From contig CAZFXS010000002.1 of NCBI GenBank assembly GCA_964523395.1, positions 248,001-312,000 of the forward strand: a DNA stretch of 64,000 nucleotides, in the 5' to 3' direction. The notes beneath the pieces were generated by a model. The model saw nothing but the letters and a program-made list of their open reading frames with translations, was not told the DNA's origin and did no database searches. Source of the DNA: JANYJZ01 sp964523395. GTDB lineage: Bacteria > Bacteroidota > Ignavibacteria > UBA10030 > SZUA-254. This document shows, in pieces, positions 54,226 to 63,955 of the stretch. Each line of letters opens with the position of its first letter. The stretch's first letter is position 1. Made by a program: the position numbers and the translations under genes.

Positions 54226-55695
54226 TTAGATTTTCTTTTGTTGTTGGCGCTGCTCAATCCGTTTAATATAGAAGTACAGCGATACCCCGACAATAGTAAT
54301 AATAAGTGATGAAATGCCAAGTCCCCATCTCCGGAAATAGTATTCATCAATAGCAGCTTTTCCCTGGGTTGTTACAAGTGAGGCAACCGAAATTCCTTTG
54401 CCGACAACTTCGCGGAATTTATCTTCATTAAATGAATGCACCATCGTTCTCGACTGAAGCCGTGCCTGCCGGGCATCTCGAAGTTTGAATTTTTCTTCCG
54501 ATACTTCCATACCCTTTTGTTCGGCTTCTTCAATGAGCGACGCTGCAGACATTTCTTCGGCATCCAGGCTGTCGATGAGCATACGCATTGTCCGGGCAAC
54601 CGCATATCCTTTCGGGTTTTCATTTTCATGATGGCATTTACTGCACACGGCGTCAGGTGCAACACCCAGAAGATGCTCTGTTGCGGCAACAATCTCGTGA
54701 TTGCCGTGACATGTTTCGCACTCCGGTAATTTCCGTTTGTCAAAAGCGGCCTTGTGAGGGCTTGCGGAAAAGAGGTCCGCGTTTAATGCATGACATGTTC
54801 CGCAAACCTTCGATATCGATTCCACGCCGGGAGGAATTGCACCATGATTACCATGGCAATCGTTGCACGCCGGGGCCGCAACGTCCTTTTTTTCCAGCAG
54901 TGCTTTGCCATGGACGCTTCTAGAAAATTTATCGAACTGATCTGTGGCAATCTTGTATTGTTTCATATGTTCCGGATCGCTGTGGCATTTCGCGCATGTG
55001 GAAGGAAGATTAATCGGGAACACTTTCGATTTCACATCCTTGGCAGAGAGGATACCATGGCTTCCATGGCAACTTGCGCACTCAGCGGTATTCGGGTCTC
55101 CTTTTGCATTCAGCATTCCATGCATGCTCGTACGGTATTTTTCTACCTGGTCAATAGGTAATGCAGGATTGTAATTACGCATAAACGTCGCATCGGCATG
55201 ACACTTTGCGCACGTTTTTACAACATTCAACGGATATACCGGGGAAAGAGGATTTTTTACGGATACAATACCGTGGGCGCCATGACAGGTGGTACATTGC
55301 GCGATATGTTCTTTTCCTGATATGGAAAGTTTTGAATGTACGCTGGACTCGAGATCTTCCCGTTGTCCCACAGGCAGGGATGATCCGAACCCTTTCATCG
55401 TTTCGGCATTCGAGTGACACTTTGCGCACGCTTTTGAAATATCATCCCCTTTCGGAACACCGATAAATCCCGCGGAGGTATCCATCGCAAGTTCCATCTC
55501 TTCGGTTGTACTGTTCCCGCCATGACACCCGGAGCAGGAAATCCCCTTTGCATAATGAATATCCTTTTTAAAGGACGCCGATGGTTTATCCTCAAGCGTG
55601 GCATGACACGCCATGCACTTATCTTCAGCGTGAAGACTGCCAACCGCTGCAAAAAATACCGTAATAAATGCGAGAAGAGTGAGTGCTGTTTTCAT
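54226..55695 (-). CDS. Eleven-heme membrane-anchored cytochrome c
   Basis: 489 residues. Signal peptide ending SLHA, eleven CxxCH motifs (CMACH, CSGCH, CAKCH, CTTCH, CAKCH, CASCH, CAKCH, CNDCH, CGTCH, CETCH, CSKCH), then a heme-free alpha-helical stretch (about 375-450) and a C-terminal membrane helix with a basic tail. Residues about 100-300 are tandem units of about 70-75 residues (SVHGK...CxxCHGxHGI...CAKCH). ATG 55695 overlaps the cytochrome b stop by ATGA; the longer frame lies inside the cytochrome b gene. Periplasmic electron acceptor of the Rieske/cyt b complex is the likely role. Confidence 0.9.
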   Translation of the reverse strand: MKTALTLLAFITVFFAAVGSLHAEDKCMACHATLEDKPSASFKKDIHYAKGISCSGCHGGNSTTEEMELAMDTSAGFIGVPKGDDISKACAKCHSNAETMKGFGSSLPVGQREDLESSVHSKLSISGKEHIAQCTTCHGAHGIVSVKNPLSPVYPLNVVKTCAKCHADATFMRNYNPALPIDQVEKYRTSMHGMLNAKGDPNTAECASCHGSHGILSAKDVKSKVFPINLPSTCAKCHSDPEHMKQYKIATDQFDKFSRSVHGKALLEKKDVAAPACNDCHGNHGAIPPGVESISKVCGTCHALNADLFSASPHKAAFDKRKLPECETCHGNHEIVAATEHLLGVAPDAVCSKCHHENENPKGYAVARTMRMLIDSLDAEEMSAASLIEEAEQKGMEVSEEKFKLRDARQARLQSRTMVHSFNEDKFREVVGKGISVASLVTTQGKAAIDEYYFRRWGLGISSLIITIVGVSLYFYIKRIEQRQQQKKI

Positions 55696-56771
55696 GCGAG
55701 CCACCCGATGATAGTCAGTATGATAATGTAAAATATCGCGAATATCCCAAGATAGGTAACAAATCTGTTTTGCTCTCCGCGCGAGCTCTTCCTGTCCCAG
55801 AACGGAACGAGCATCCACAACCCGCCGGCAAGCCCGAACGTCAGAATGCCGACAACTTCTCCATCAAAAATCCATAAATTCCCCGGAATATATTTCAGCG
55901 TTTGGAACATGAACATAAAATACCATTCCGGTTTAATGCCTGCAGGTGCCGGAGCGAACGGATCGGCTTTCTTTCCGAGTTCCCACGGAAAAAAGACCGC
56001 GAGGATAGCAAGAAGATTGAGAACGATAAGCCAGAGCAGTAAATCGCGAAGCAAAAAATTTGGGAAGAACGGCATCGTTTTTTGCTCTGTCCCCGGCGCA
56101 TGTTCCATCCCGAGAGGCTCGCTCATTCCCTGGCGCTGAACAAGAAGGAGGTGAACTCCCAACAGGATAGTGAATATTCCCGGAAACACCGCAACATGGA
56201 AACCGAAGAATCTGGAAAGTGTCGCCCCGGTAACTTCTTCGCCGCTTCTGAGGAAATACATAATTGGCTTGCCAATCACAGGAACAACTCCGGCAATATC
56301 CGTTCCTACCTTTGTGGCAAAGAAGGCAAGTTCATTCCACGGCAGAAGGTATCCGCTGAACCCGAACCCCAGCGCGAGAAAGAACATCAGCATGCCGGTA
56401 AGCCACGTAACTTCCCGGGGTTTTCGGTACGCTTTCTCGAAATAGACGCTGAACATGTGAACCATAATGGCAAGAACAAACAGGTTTGCCGCCCAGCTGT
56501 GAATCGACCGGATGAGCCATCCGAACTGCACCTTCGACATAATAAACTGTATGCTTTCGAATGCCAGCTCCTCTCCGCTTTTATAATAAAGAAGAAGCAT
56601 AATGCCCGTCACCACCTGGATAATAAAGAGGAACAGCGATACGCCCCCGAAATAGTACCAGACTGAATGCCGGTGAACGGGGACATATTTTTTTCCCATG
56701 AACTTTACCAGATCTTCAAGGTGGACACGTTCGTCCACCCAAGTATAGAGTTTACCCATAATCGTTTTCAT
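55692..56771 (-). CDS. Cytochrome b of a bc-type quinol complex (b6 plus subunit IV fusion)
   Basis: 359 residues. Paired b-heme His are in SIHSWAANLFVLAIMVHMF and FFGFHVAVFPGIFTILLGVHLLL. The Qo loop has PEWYFMFMFQ, equivalent to PEWY. About eight helices. Overlaps the Rieske gene and the 11-heme gene by 4 bp each, so the three products form one complex. A classic cytochrome c1 or f gene is absent; the multiheme protein takes that place. Confidence 0.93.
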   Translation of the reverse strand: MKTIMGKLYTWVDERVHLEDLVKFMGKKYVPVHRHSVWYYFGGVSLFLFIIQVVTGIMLLLYYKSGEELAFESIQFIMSKVQFGWLIRSIHSWAANLFVLAIMVHMFSVYFEKAYRKPREVTWLTGMLMFFLALGFGFSGYLLPWNELAFFATKVGTDIAGVVPVIGKPIMYFLRSGEEVTGATLSRFFGFHVAVFPGIFTILLGVHLLLVQRQGMSEPLGMEHAPGTEQKTMPFFPNFLLRDLLLWLIVLNLLAILAVFFPWELGKKADPFAPAPAGIKPEWYFMFMFQTLKYIPGNLWIFDGEVVGILTFGLAGGLWMLVPFWDRKSSRGEQNRFVTYLGIFAIFYIIILTIIGWLA

Positions 56772-57226
56772 GATTTTTTAGAAATGAAGACCTCCTCTCC
56801 CTGAACGACAACACGGTATTCATCTAACGGCCGCGGGGGCGGCCCGGAAATATTCCGACCGGCAAGATCATACTTGCCGTTATGGCAGGCGCACCAGATT
56901 ACGCCCATGTCTTTCTTATACTGCACCGTACAATCAAGATGCGTGCAGGTAGCACTGAACGCGCGGAGCTCATCATTTGCCGTTCGCACCAGGATCACCG
57001 GCTTTGTACCAAACTTCACAATCTGTCCTGAGTCTTTCTCAATATCAACCAGCTTTCCTGCCTTTACACTTGAAACTTCGACATCCCCTTGTTTTGGCGG
57101 CTTCAGGTAGGCAAGAATGGGATACAGAATCGTTCCTGCCAGTGCAAAGAGACCTCCAGACAAGATAAATGACAAGAGCTTTCGCTTTTCGGGTTGAGCT
57201 ACTACTTGGTCATGTGATGTATTCAA
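56768..57226 (-). CDS. Rieske [2Fe-2S] protein
   Basis: 152 residues. An N-terminal membrane helix (about 17-36), then the Rieske domain with cluster ligands in CTHLDC and CACHNGKYD, and a GPPPRPLDEY loop. Electron acceptor from quinol at the Qo site of the adjacent cytochrome b. 12 bp after the NapC-type gene. Confidence 0.95.
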   Translation of the reverse strand: MNTSHDQVVAQPEKRKLLSFILSGGLFALAGTILYPILAYLKPPKQGDVEVSSVKAGKLVDIEKDSGQIVKFGTKPVILVRTANDELRAFSATCTHLDCTVQYKKDMGVIWCACHNGKYDLAGRNISGPPPRPLDEYRVVVQGEEVFISKKS

Positions 57227-57238
57227 TGACGTACTCCT

Positions 57239-58735
57239 TTATTCTTTGGGATTATGACAATCACTGCAGTTCATTTCCTTCCACGCATCTCCGATGTCAA
57301 CAGGATGTTGATACTCTACACCTCCAAGAGAGAGACGTAATGTATCCTGCTCAAACTGCTGGGCCAAAATCGTATGACAGGTATTGCAGTCTTTTGAAAG
57401 CACTTTTCCTTCATCGCTGACATGTTTCCCGTCGTGACAACGGAAGCAACCGGGATAATAGAGATGTCCGATATTGTTATTGAAATTCTTCCAGTTGACT
57501 TTCATTTCCGGAAAGTAATTCCTGCTGAAAATTTTTCTCACTTCTTCAATCGTTTTTTCTATTTCGGCTTTCTTTTCCCGCGCAACATCGGGATACGTGG
57601 ACGCATAAAACTCCTGTATGGTCAGGCCGATACTGTCCAGCCCACCCTGTTTTGTGCTGTACCCGGCTTCAAGAGCCTTCACGGAAATGCTTTTCGCTTC
57701 CGGTAATTTCGGGTCAATCCAGCCCAGTGTCATGACATGATTCACCGAACGTGCAGCGGGGTGGTAAATATGCGACGGGCGGTTATGGCAGTCGATACAA
57801 TCCATGCGGCGATGAAAAACATTTTTCAACGAATCATCACTTACGGAAATTTCCGTACTGCGGTAAATTGTTTCCTTACCGCCCGGTGTTTTTGAACTGA
57901 TCCATGGAATAATCTGCCGTTCACGATCCAGCGCGGCATACGTTACTTCATGGCCGATATTCATATGCCAGTGAATCCCCGACGTCGGCCCCGCTTCAAC
58001 ATTTCCCCCGCCGATTTTCATCAGGAGATTCAGCGTCCATTTTGTATTCTTTTCATCAGAAACATAATACGTATTGGTATGTTGTTTCTCGCTGTAAAAA
58101 TGTTTCGGCCAGTGGCACTGCTCGCACGTTTGCTGCGCGGGACGCAAGTTTTCTATCGGTGTGGGAATCGGTTTGGGATATTTATTGAATAATACCGAAT
58201 ACACCTGGTACGAACCGGAGAGCTTTGATTTAACAAAATAGCTTGCACCTGAACCTATGTGACATTGGACGCAACCAACACGCGCATGGGGAGAATATTG
58301 GTATGCCGTGAATTCTGGCTCCATGACCTGATGACAAGTTTCACCGCAGAACTCGTCGGATTCGGTGTGCTCATACGCTTTGAAGCTGGTGAAGACTCCT
58401 ATGCCGAGAAACAGAAATGTACCAAACACAAAGACCGTAAATGCCGTCCGATGTCTCGGATTATTGAGATCGATTTGAGGTAAATGCAAGCCGTGCGGTT
58501 TACCAAGCCGTTCGCGCCGGTGTTCACGCAAAATACCGACAAGAATCATTACCAGGCCTATGCCCAGAAACAATGGGAGGATTACAAACGCGATGATGCC
58601 CATATATGGGTTCGGGTTTTCTGCCGTTGCCTCAAGGACAATAAGGAACACTATCAGCATTATGCTAATGCCTACAATCGCGGCGCCTAACAGCGTAATG
58701 ATATTATAAAAAGATTGCGGGAAAATACGTTTCAT
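57239..58735 (-). CDS. NapC/NirT-type heptaheme membrane cytochrome c
   Basis: 498 residues. Three hydrophobic helices in the first 125 residues, then a periplasmic domain. Heme motifs: CGETCH (CX3CH, in the FCGETCHQVMEPE context of the NapC family), CVQCH, CEQCH, CIDCH, CFRCH, CNTCH and CSDCH. This is longer than tetraheme NapC/NrfH. AAAGGA precedes ATG by 8 bp. It lies between the b561 gene and the Rieske gene, suggesting it takes or gives electrons to quinone with the bc module, as in multi-part Cbc complexes of Geobacter. Confidence 0.9.
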   Translation of the reverse strand: MKRIFPQSFYNIITLLGAAIVGISIMLIVFLIVLEATAENPNPYMGIIAFVILPLFLGIGLVMILVGILREHRRERLGKPHGLHLPQIDLNNPRHRTAFTVFVFGTFLFLGIGVFTSFKAYEHTESDEFCGETCHQVMEPEFTAYQYSPHARVGCVQCHIGSGASYFVKSKLSGSYQVYSVLFNKYPKPIPTPIENLRPAQQTCEQCHWPKHFYSEKQHTNTYYVSDEKNTKWTLNLLMKIGGGNVEAGPTSGIHWHMNIGHEVTYAALDRERQIIPWISSKTPGGKETIYRSTEISVSDDSLKNVFHRRMDCIDCHNRPSHIYHPAARSVNHVMTLGWIDPKLPEAKSISVKALEAGYSTKQGGLDSIGLTIQEFYASTYPDVAREKKAEIEKTIEEVRKIFSRNYFPEMKVNWKNFNNNIGHLYYPGCFRCHDGKHVSDEGKVLSKDCNTCHTILAQQFEQDTLRLSLGGVEYQHPVDIGDAWKEMNCSDCHNPKE

Positions 58736-58747
58736 CGATCATTCCTT

Positions 58748-59587
58748 TTATTTATACATAAAAATCATCGCATAAATAATCCACACAACGATGCTGAACC
58801 CAAGTGTCAGTGCCGTCCAACCGAATACCCTCACCGCCCGTACCACAATAGGAGGATACGGTTCAACGAGATATTTCTCAAGCTCTCCGCTTTTCACAAG
58901 AGCTTCATATTCCGCAGGCTTATCAAGTTTAAATTCCTCAAGCGGCATCCTTCCGGTGAACACAACGATATCCATGGGAAATTTTTCCGGACGAAGATGC
59001 GTATTAAAAAAATGGACAGTGAAAATAAACCCGACTGCCAGTAACGCTTCGTCGCTGTGAATAATTGTCGCGACGTTAATAAACCACCCCGGTACAACAT
59101 AAGTAAATAATTCCGGAAACCACAGCATTAGCCCTGTCGAGCCAATGACGGCAATTCCCCAAAAAACCGCAAAATAATCGAACTTTTCCCAGTACGTCCA
59201 TCGGCCAAATTTCGGTCGCTGACCCTTCCCGAGAAACCACTTGATGGACCCGATAAAATCCTTCAGGTCTTTCTTATTGAACATCATTGAGTCAGGACCG
59301 AAGATCAGAGAACCCCATGTGTGGGATTCTTTGCGTTTCAACCGTATCACATCAACAATGTGTGTGATGAAAATTCCGAACATCAATATTGCGGCAAACC
59401 TATGAATGTATCCGGCAGATTCAAAACCACCGAGCAGATGTGAAAGAATAACTGCCCATGCCGTGTATGAGAATTTGAGTGTCATGCCAGTGAGAGCCAG
59501 ACTTAGAAAGCTCACAATCATGATAATGTGCAGAACACGATTTAGTCTGGTAAAGCGCAGATATTGTTTTTCTTCCGGATTACTCAT
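58748..59587 (-). CDS. Cytochrome b561/formate dehydrogenase gamma-like membrane subunit
   Basis: 279 residues, about five helices. Candidate b-heme His lie in RFTRLNRVLHIIMIVSF, GYIHRFAAILMFGIFITH and IHSDEALLAVGFIFTVHFF. The segment RPKFGRWTYWEKFDYFAVFW is nearly the same as KPKFGRFSYIEKSEYWALVW in the b domain of the 13-heme fusion, so the two are paralogues. Overlaps the 19-heme gene by 8 bp. Confidence 0.9.
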   Translation of the reverse strand: MSNPEEKQYLRFTRLNRVLHIIMIVSFLSLALTGMTLKFSYTAWAVILSHLLGGFESAGYIHRFAAILMFGIFITHIVDVIRLKRKESHTWGSLIFGPDSMMFNKKDLKDFIGSIKWFLGKGQRPKFGRWTYWEKFDYFAVFWGIAVIGSTGLMLWFPELFTYVVPGWFINVATIIHSDEALLAVGFIFTVHFFNTHLRPEKFPMDIVVFTGRMPLEEFKLDKPAEYEALVKSGELEKYLVEPYPPIVVRAVRVFGWTALTLGFSIVVWIIYAMIFMYK

Positions 59588-61676
59588 CTGCAGCCTCGGT
59601 TTGTGGGGATTCTTTCTTCACTGATGATTCACCCTTTCCCGCTATATCATCATCCTTGCGGACATCTGCGTCCGGTTCCGATAATTTACTAGGCAACTGA
59701 CGCCTCATTTGTAAAGCCCGGGGTAACCAGAGAAGCGTGTGAACTCCGCCCAATATGAACGTCGTCACCAATAATGTTGTCATTCCCCAGAATGTCCAGA
59801 ACAGGAAAGGATATTTTTCCGGGTCATGATGCGTGGCGTGAGTGAGATAGCCCGCAAACTTTCGATTCGCCCCTGTATGGCACTTTTGACAGGTTTGCAC
59901 AACATTGTCATGACTTAGATGAGACTTGGGATCTGCTACTCGTAAGATATCATGAGCGCCGTGACAATCGTAACACTTCGCGGTTTTCGTATAACCCAAC
60001 TGCGAAACCTTGCCATGGTAAGTGTCAAAATACGTTTCGGCAATTTTTTCATGACACCTACCACACTGGGTCATAATCTCAAGTTTGAATCCGGATTCAT
60101 CGGCGCGGCGGATCGTATGCGCGGTATGGCAGTCATTGCAAACCGGCAATTCCTTGTTCGTAACCGTCACAAGTGAGGAGTGAACACTTTGTTCAAACTG
60201 TTCCTGAATTCCATGATGGCATGTTCCGCATGTTGCGGGAAGATTCTTCGGATTCACGCTTGATGCCGAGTCGGCCTTGGCAAGAATACCATGCGCGGTA
60301 TGGCAATTTGTACACATCGCGGTTACTGTCAAACCACTTTTCATAAGCCCCTTGCCGTGAATGCTCTCCGTATAACGTTCGATGATCTGATGCTCTTCAC
60401 CGGTATACCGCACAGCAGCCTTATTGCCTTCGCGGTGACAACGCGCGCACAGGTCAGGAACATTGGTTGCAAATGTCGGCGATTTCGGGTTCGATTTTCT
60501 AAACACCGTATGCGTACCATGACACTCTTTGCATGTCGGTGCGTTCTGGTCGTTCTTGCCTGCAAGCTTGCCATGAACACTCTTCTGATACAGCTGTGCG
60601 ACCTCCGCATGACATGAACTGCAGTCAACCTTTTCCTTGATTGTTTCGCATGGCCTGAGGTGAGAAGCGTTTACTCCCGAGTGACATTGACTACAGGACG
60701 TTTTTGCATGTGCCGAATGCACGGTATCGCTTGCCGAGACGAATAGTGAGTGCCCGTCGTTAGATGAAACAATGTCTTTCTTTTCATGGCACCGCATACA
60801 GTCCTTATCGGCCATACCCTGATCATAAAACACTTTGCGCACTTTATGCGGTTGATGACAATCGACGCACGCCGGCAAGACGTTGGCTTCTTTTTCCCAC
60901 AATTCGCCCTTGATTATTTTTCTATGGACCGATTCAATTTGCGCATGACATTGGCGGCATGTTGCAACGATATTTCTACGCGCTATTGATGATGCCGGAT
61001 CCGTGTGCGGGAGAATAGAGTGGGCGGTATGGCATGAGGCGCAATTGGGCGCAACAATTAATCCTTTTTTTAATAATCCCTCGCCGTGAATACTCTCTGA
61101 AAAATTTTCGAGAATGTGATCCTGATGAATCGTCCTGGAGCGTTGAACCGGTGCGCCTTCCTGGTGACACTTTCCGCACAGGAACGGAACATTGAGCGGA
61201 GAAATCTGCGACTGCGGATTTTGACCTGAAGTGATATCATGTGTACCATGGCAATCTTTGCAATTGGGCGCCAAAGGATCGTTTTTGGCCACTGCTTTAC
61301 CGTGCAGGGATTTCGCATGTAGTTCCTGTTCGCCGGCGTGGCATGTTCCGCATTCTACAGCCTTCAGCTCTTCATCATGCGGCAGTTCTTTTCCTTCGAG
61401 ATCTGCGTGGCACGAAATGCAGGCAAGGGATTGGTGAACCGACTTGGAGAATTTTTTTTCGTCCACAAAAACGGAAATGAGTTTTCCGTTTCTTGTTCCT
61501 GTCTGGGTCCGTTCTTCGTGACATGAAAAACAATCACTATTTTCCTGTGCGTGCGCTGCCTGCCGGTATACAGCAAAATAGCCACAAAGCACGGCCACAA
61601 TCAATAGGAGATATTTGCACCTTTTTGTCCCTATCATTTTGATTGCGTGCCTGTGATATTGTAGTTTGTTTTTCAT
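59580..61676 (-). CDS. Nineteen-heme cytochrome c with internal duplication and C-terminal anchor
   Basis: 698 residues from ATG 61676 (the frame extends only to a TTG at 61742, which overlaps the upstream gene). Signal segment about 20-41, mature end QENSD. Nineteen CxxCH motifs run from CFSCH to CQKCH, then one helix (LFWTFWGMTTLLVTTFILGG) and a charged tail. A seven-heme block (61352-60786) is repeated at 60623-60054 with the same motif order (CxxCH-SxHGK-CKxCHGTH-CxxCH-IHGxGLxKxGL-CxxCHTAH...). The N-terminal three-heme segment is shared with the 13-heme fusion. Likely periplasmic wire partner of the b561-type subunit. Confidence 0.88.
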   Translation of the reverse strand: MKNKLQYHRHAIKMIGTKRCKYLLLIVAVLCGYFAVYRQAAHAQENSDCFSCHEERTQTGTRNGKLISVFVDEKKFSKSVHQSLACISCHADLEGKELPHDEELKAVECGTCHAGEQELHAKSLHGKAVAKNDPLAPNCKDCHGTHDITSGQNPQSQISPLNVPFLCGKCHQEGAPVQRSRTIHQDHILENFSESIHGEGLLKKGLIVAPNCASCHTAHSILPHTDPASSIARRNIVATCRQCHAQIESVHRKIIKGELWEKEANVLPACVDCHQPHKVRKVFYDQGMADKDCMRCHEKKDIVSSNDGHSLFVSASDTVHSAHAKTSCSQCHSGVNASHLRPCETIKEKVDCSSCHAEVAQLYQKSVHGKLAGKNDQNAPTCKECHGTHTVFRKSNPKSPTFATNVPDLCARCHREGNKAAVRYTGEEHQIIERYTESIHGKGLMKSGLTVTAMCTNCHTAHGILAKADSASSVNPKNLPATCGTCHHGIQEQFEQSVHSSLVTVTNKELPVCNDCHTAHTIRRADESGFKLEIMTQCGRCHEKIAETYFDTYHGKVSQLGYTKTAKCYDCHGAHDILRVADPKSHLSHDNVVQTCQKCHTGANRKFAGYLTHATHHDPEKYPFLFWTFWGMTTLLVTTFILGGVHTLLWLPRALQMRRQLPSKLSEPDADVRKDDDIAGKGESSVKKESPQTEAADE

Positions 61677-61704
61677 CTTATCATCGTAACTGGATTTGAA
61701 TCGG

Positions 61705-63867
61705 CTACAGCTTTTTGTTGTCGCTCTCTTTTGCTTTTTCAAGCGCCTCGCGACGTTGGATTTCCTCTAACTCCAACGGGTGCTCTTCAGCCATCTCTTC
61801 TTCTGTCAGCGTTCCTTTCCAGAACGCCAGGTTAATGGGATAAATATCCGGATTGAATACCACGAAATAAATATGCCACACAATAATAGCAAGCGTCGCA
61901 AGCCATGCTTCATAATAATGAATCGTCCGCGAAACATCGTAGCCGAGCTTCGTAAGAATTCCGATAAATGTATTGTCAAACCACATGATGGCGCCTGTTG
62001 CCGCCATGACAAAGGTTCCCCACACCAAAGCCCAATATTCGCTCTTCTCGATGTAACTGAACCGCCCAAATTTCGGTTTAACAGTTGAGAAACCGAGATT
62101 ATATTTCATTACTCCAACAGCATCTCTCGCATCCTGAATATTCGGGAAGAGGTCACGGATAAGTCGCTTACCCCGTTCGGTAAATATGACATAGTAGCAG
62201 TGATACAAACTGGCAAGAATCATTACCACACCTGCAATACGGTGAATCCAGCTGCGTAATTCAAAAACCTCACCACTCAGATTACGGATTCCCTGCACCC
62301 ACCAAGTTTCCGGGAACCGAAGCATAAATCCTGTAATGACCAGAGTGATAAAACTTACCAGCAGGAATACATGCTGAAATCGTTCATTCAGCGTCATCCG
62401 GAGATACAGACGGTGACCATGCCGTTCGTGCTCCAGTAGCCCGCGGCGGACCATCAGTTTTCGCTTTGACTTCCTGATAAAATCAAACAAATTGTGAAAT
62501 ATCATTCCGCCAATAACAACAACAATCATAATGATATACAGGTTGGCAGTCCAGTACAGAACTGGGGATTCTTCACGGGCCATCGTTACATGGACGGAAC
62601 CGACCGCAAACCGCTCATTTGCACCCGGATGACATTTACCGCATGTCGCCGGAAGATTAGATTTGTGGATTGTCGATGTGGAATCGCTGGAAGGCTTGAT
62701 ATTATGCGAACCATGACAGCTCGCGCAATTTGCCACCCCAACCGATCCGCCTTCATTCGCCAGGCCGTGATAGCTGTCGGAAAATGTTTTAAACCTGTCA
62801 GATGCCAATCCGTATTTTGTGGAAAGCGCCACTGAATTATGACAGGGCGAGCAGACTTGTGCTGATACATTTTTCGCAGCTACCGGTGACCGGGGATCGG
62901 ACGGACTCAGAATATTATGTTCACCGTGGCAATTGGTACAAACGGGCGCGTCAGTATTACCTTTTGCAACTGCGACACCGTGAACACTTTGATTAAATTC
63001 ATTCGCAATGCTCTCATGGCATTTCGAACAGGTGTGCGGAATATTCGCTGTGTTAGTGGTCGACGATGGATCTCTCCCCTTACTCATCTCGTGGCTTCCG
63101 TGACAGTCGATACACGTCGCCGCATCTTTATTACCATTGAGAAGCGCTGCCCCATGTACACTTTGTTCATACGATGCGATGAATCCGGCCGAAGGTGAAA
63201 TTTTTGACCGCACATCAGGGTTATCAAGATGGCACGATAAACATAATTTCTCTTTTGCGGTTCTCTGGGAAAGCGAATCGCGCGTTTCATCCACGCGTGT
63301 AATATCATGGCTGTGACATGTCAGGCAATTGGGAGCTCCCTGAACACCGGCGACAACGGCCACACCATGCGCTGAAACGGCAAACTTCTCCGTAACATCG
63401 CTGTGACATTCACCGCAGGACTCGGTCAGTTTTGACGGGTGAAATTTGGACCCCGCAACTTTGGGTGACACAACATCATGCGTGCCATGGCAATCCTTAC
63501 ACGAAACATCCGGTTCGCTACCCTCGCTTATTGCTTTTGAAAGCTGGGGATGAAAGGTATGTTTGAGAACATCGTTTTTATGGCATGTCAGACAATTCAC
63601 CGGCTTGATATTTTCTTTATGCGGCATTTCGTCTGGTTTAAAACCCGCATGGCACGCGGTACATACCAGCTTCTTGTGAGGAGATCGATCAAGAATAGCT
63701 TCGTTGACAAAGAGCGAGATTTGCTGTCCGGCACGCTCCTTCGAAAGCGATGAATCTGAGTGGCAGGCCAAACAATCGGCCCTTGTTTGGGCAAAAAGAA
63801 AGGGTGATTGTGCAATCACCACAATGCACAACCACCCTAGTATCTGCAACAGCTTTACATGTTTCAT
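61705..63867 (-). CDS. CbcL-like fusion: thirteen-heme cytochrome c plus cytochrome b domain
   Basis: 720 residues. Signal peptide ending SPFLFAQ, thirteen CxxCH motifs (CLACH to CGKCH, residues about 32-430), a first helix (about 445-467), and a cytochrome b561/HydC-type domain of four further helices with His in WIHRIAGVVMI and IHYYEAWLAT. The layout multiheme c - diheme b matches Geobacter CbcL, an inner-membrane quinol oxidase for extracellular electron transfer; CbcL has nine c-hemes, so this one is longer. First gene of the operon, with stop 28 bp before the 19-heme gene. Confidence 0.88.
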   Translation of the reverse strand: MKHVKLLQILGWLCIVVIAQSPFLFAQTRADCLACHSDSSLSKERAGQQISLFVNEAILDRSPHKKLVCTACHAGFKPDEMPHKENIKPVNCLTCHKNDVLKHTFHPQLSKAISEGSEPDVSCKDCHGTHDVVSPKVAGSKFHPSKLTESCGECHSDVTEKFAVSAHGVAVVAGVQGAPNCLTCHSHDITRVDETRDSLSQRTAKEKLCLSCHLDNPDVRSKISPSAGFIASYEQSVHGAALLNGNKDAATCIDCHGSHEMSKGRDPSSTTNTANIPHTCSKCHESIANEFNQSVHGVAVAKGNTDAPVCTNCHGEHNILSPSDPRSPVAAKNVSAQVCSPCHNSVALSTKYGLASDRFKTFSDSYHGLANEGGSVGVANCASCHGSHNIKPSSDSTSTIHKSNLPATCGKCHPGANERFAVGSVHVTMAREESPVLYWTANLYIIMIVVVIGGMIFHNLFDFIRKSKRKLMVRRGLLEHERHGHRLYLRMTLNERFQHVFLLVSFITLVITGFMLRFPETWWVQGIRNLSGEVFELRSWIHRIAGVVMILASLYHCYYVIFTERGKRLIRDLFPNIQDARDAVGVMKYNLGFSTVKPKFGRFSYIEKSEYWALVWGTFVMAATGAIMWFDNTFIGILTKLGYDVSRTIHYYEAWLATLAIIVWHIYFVVFNPDIYPINLAFWKGTLTEEEMAEEHPLELEEIQRREALEKAKESDNKKL

Positions 63868-63955
63868 ATTCTACTCATACCAACCAGTGTATTCACTTGA
63901 TCTATTCTACCGGCGGTTATCATAAACAACGATGGTAAACCGATTAACAAAAAAA

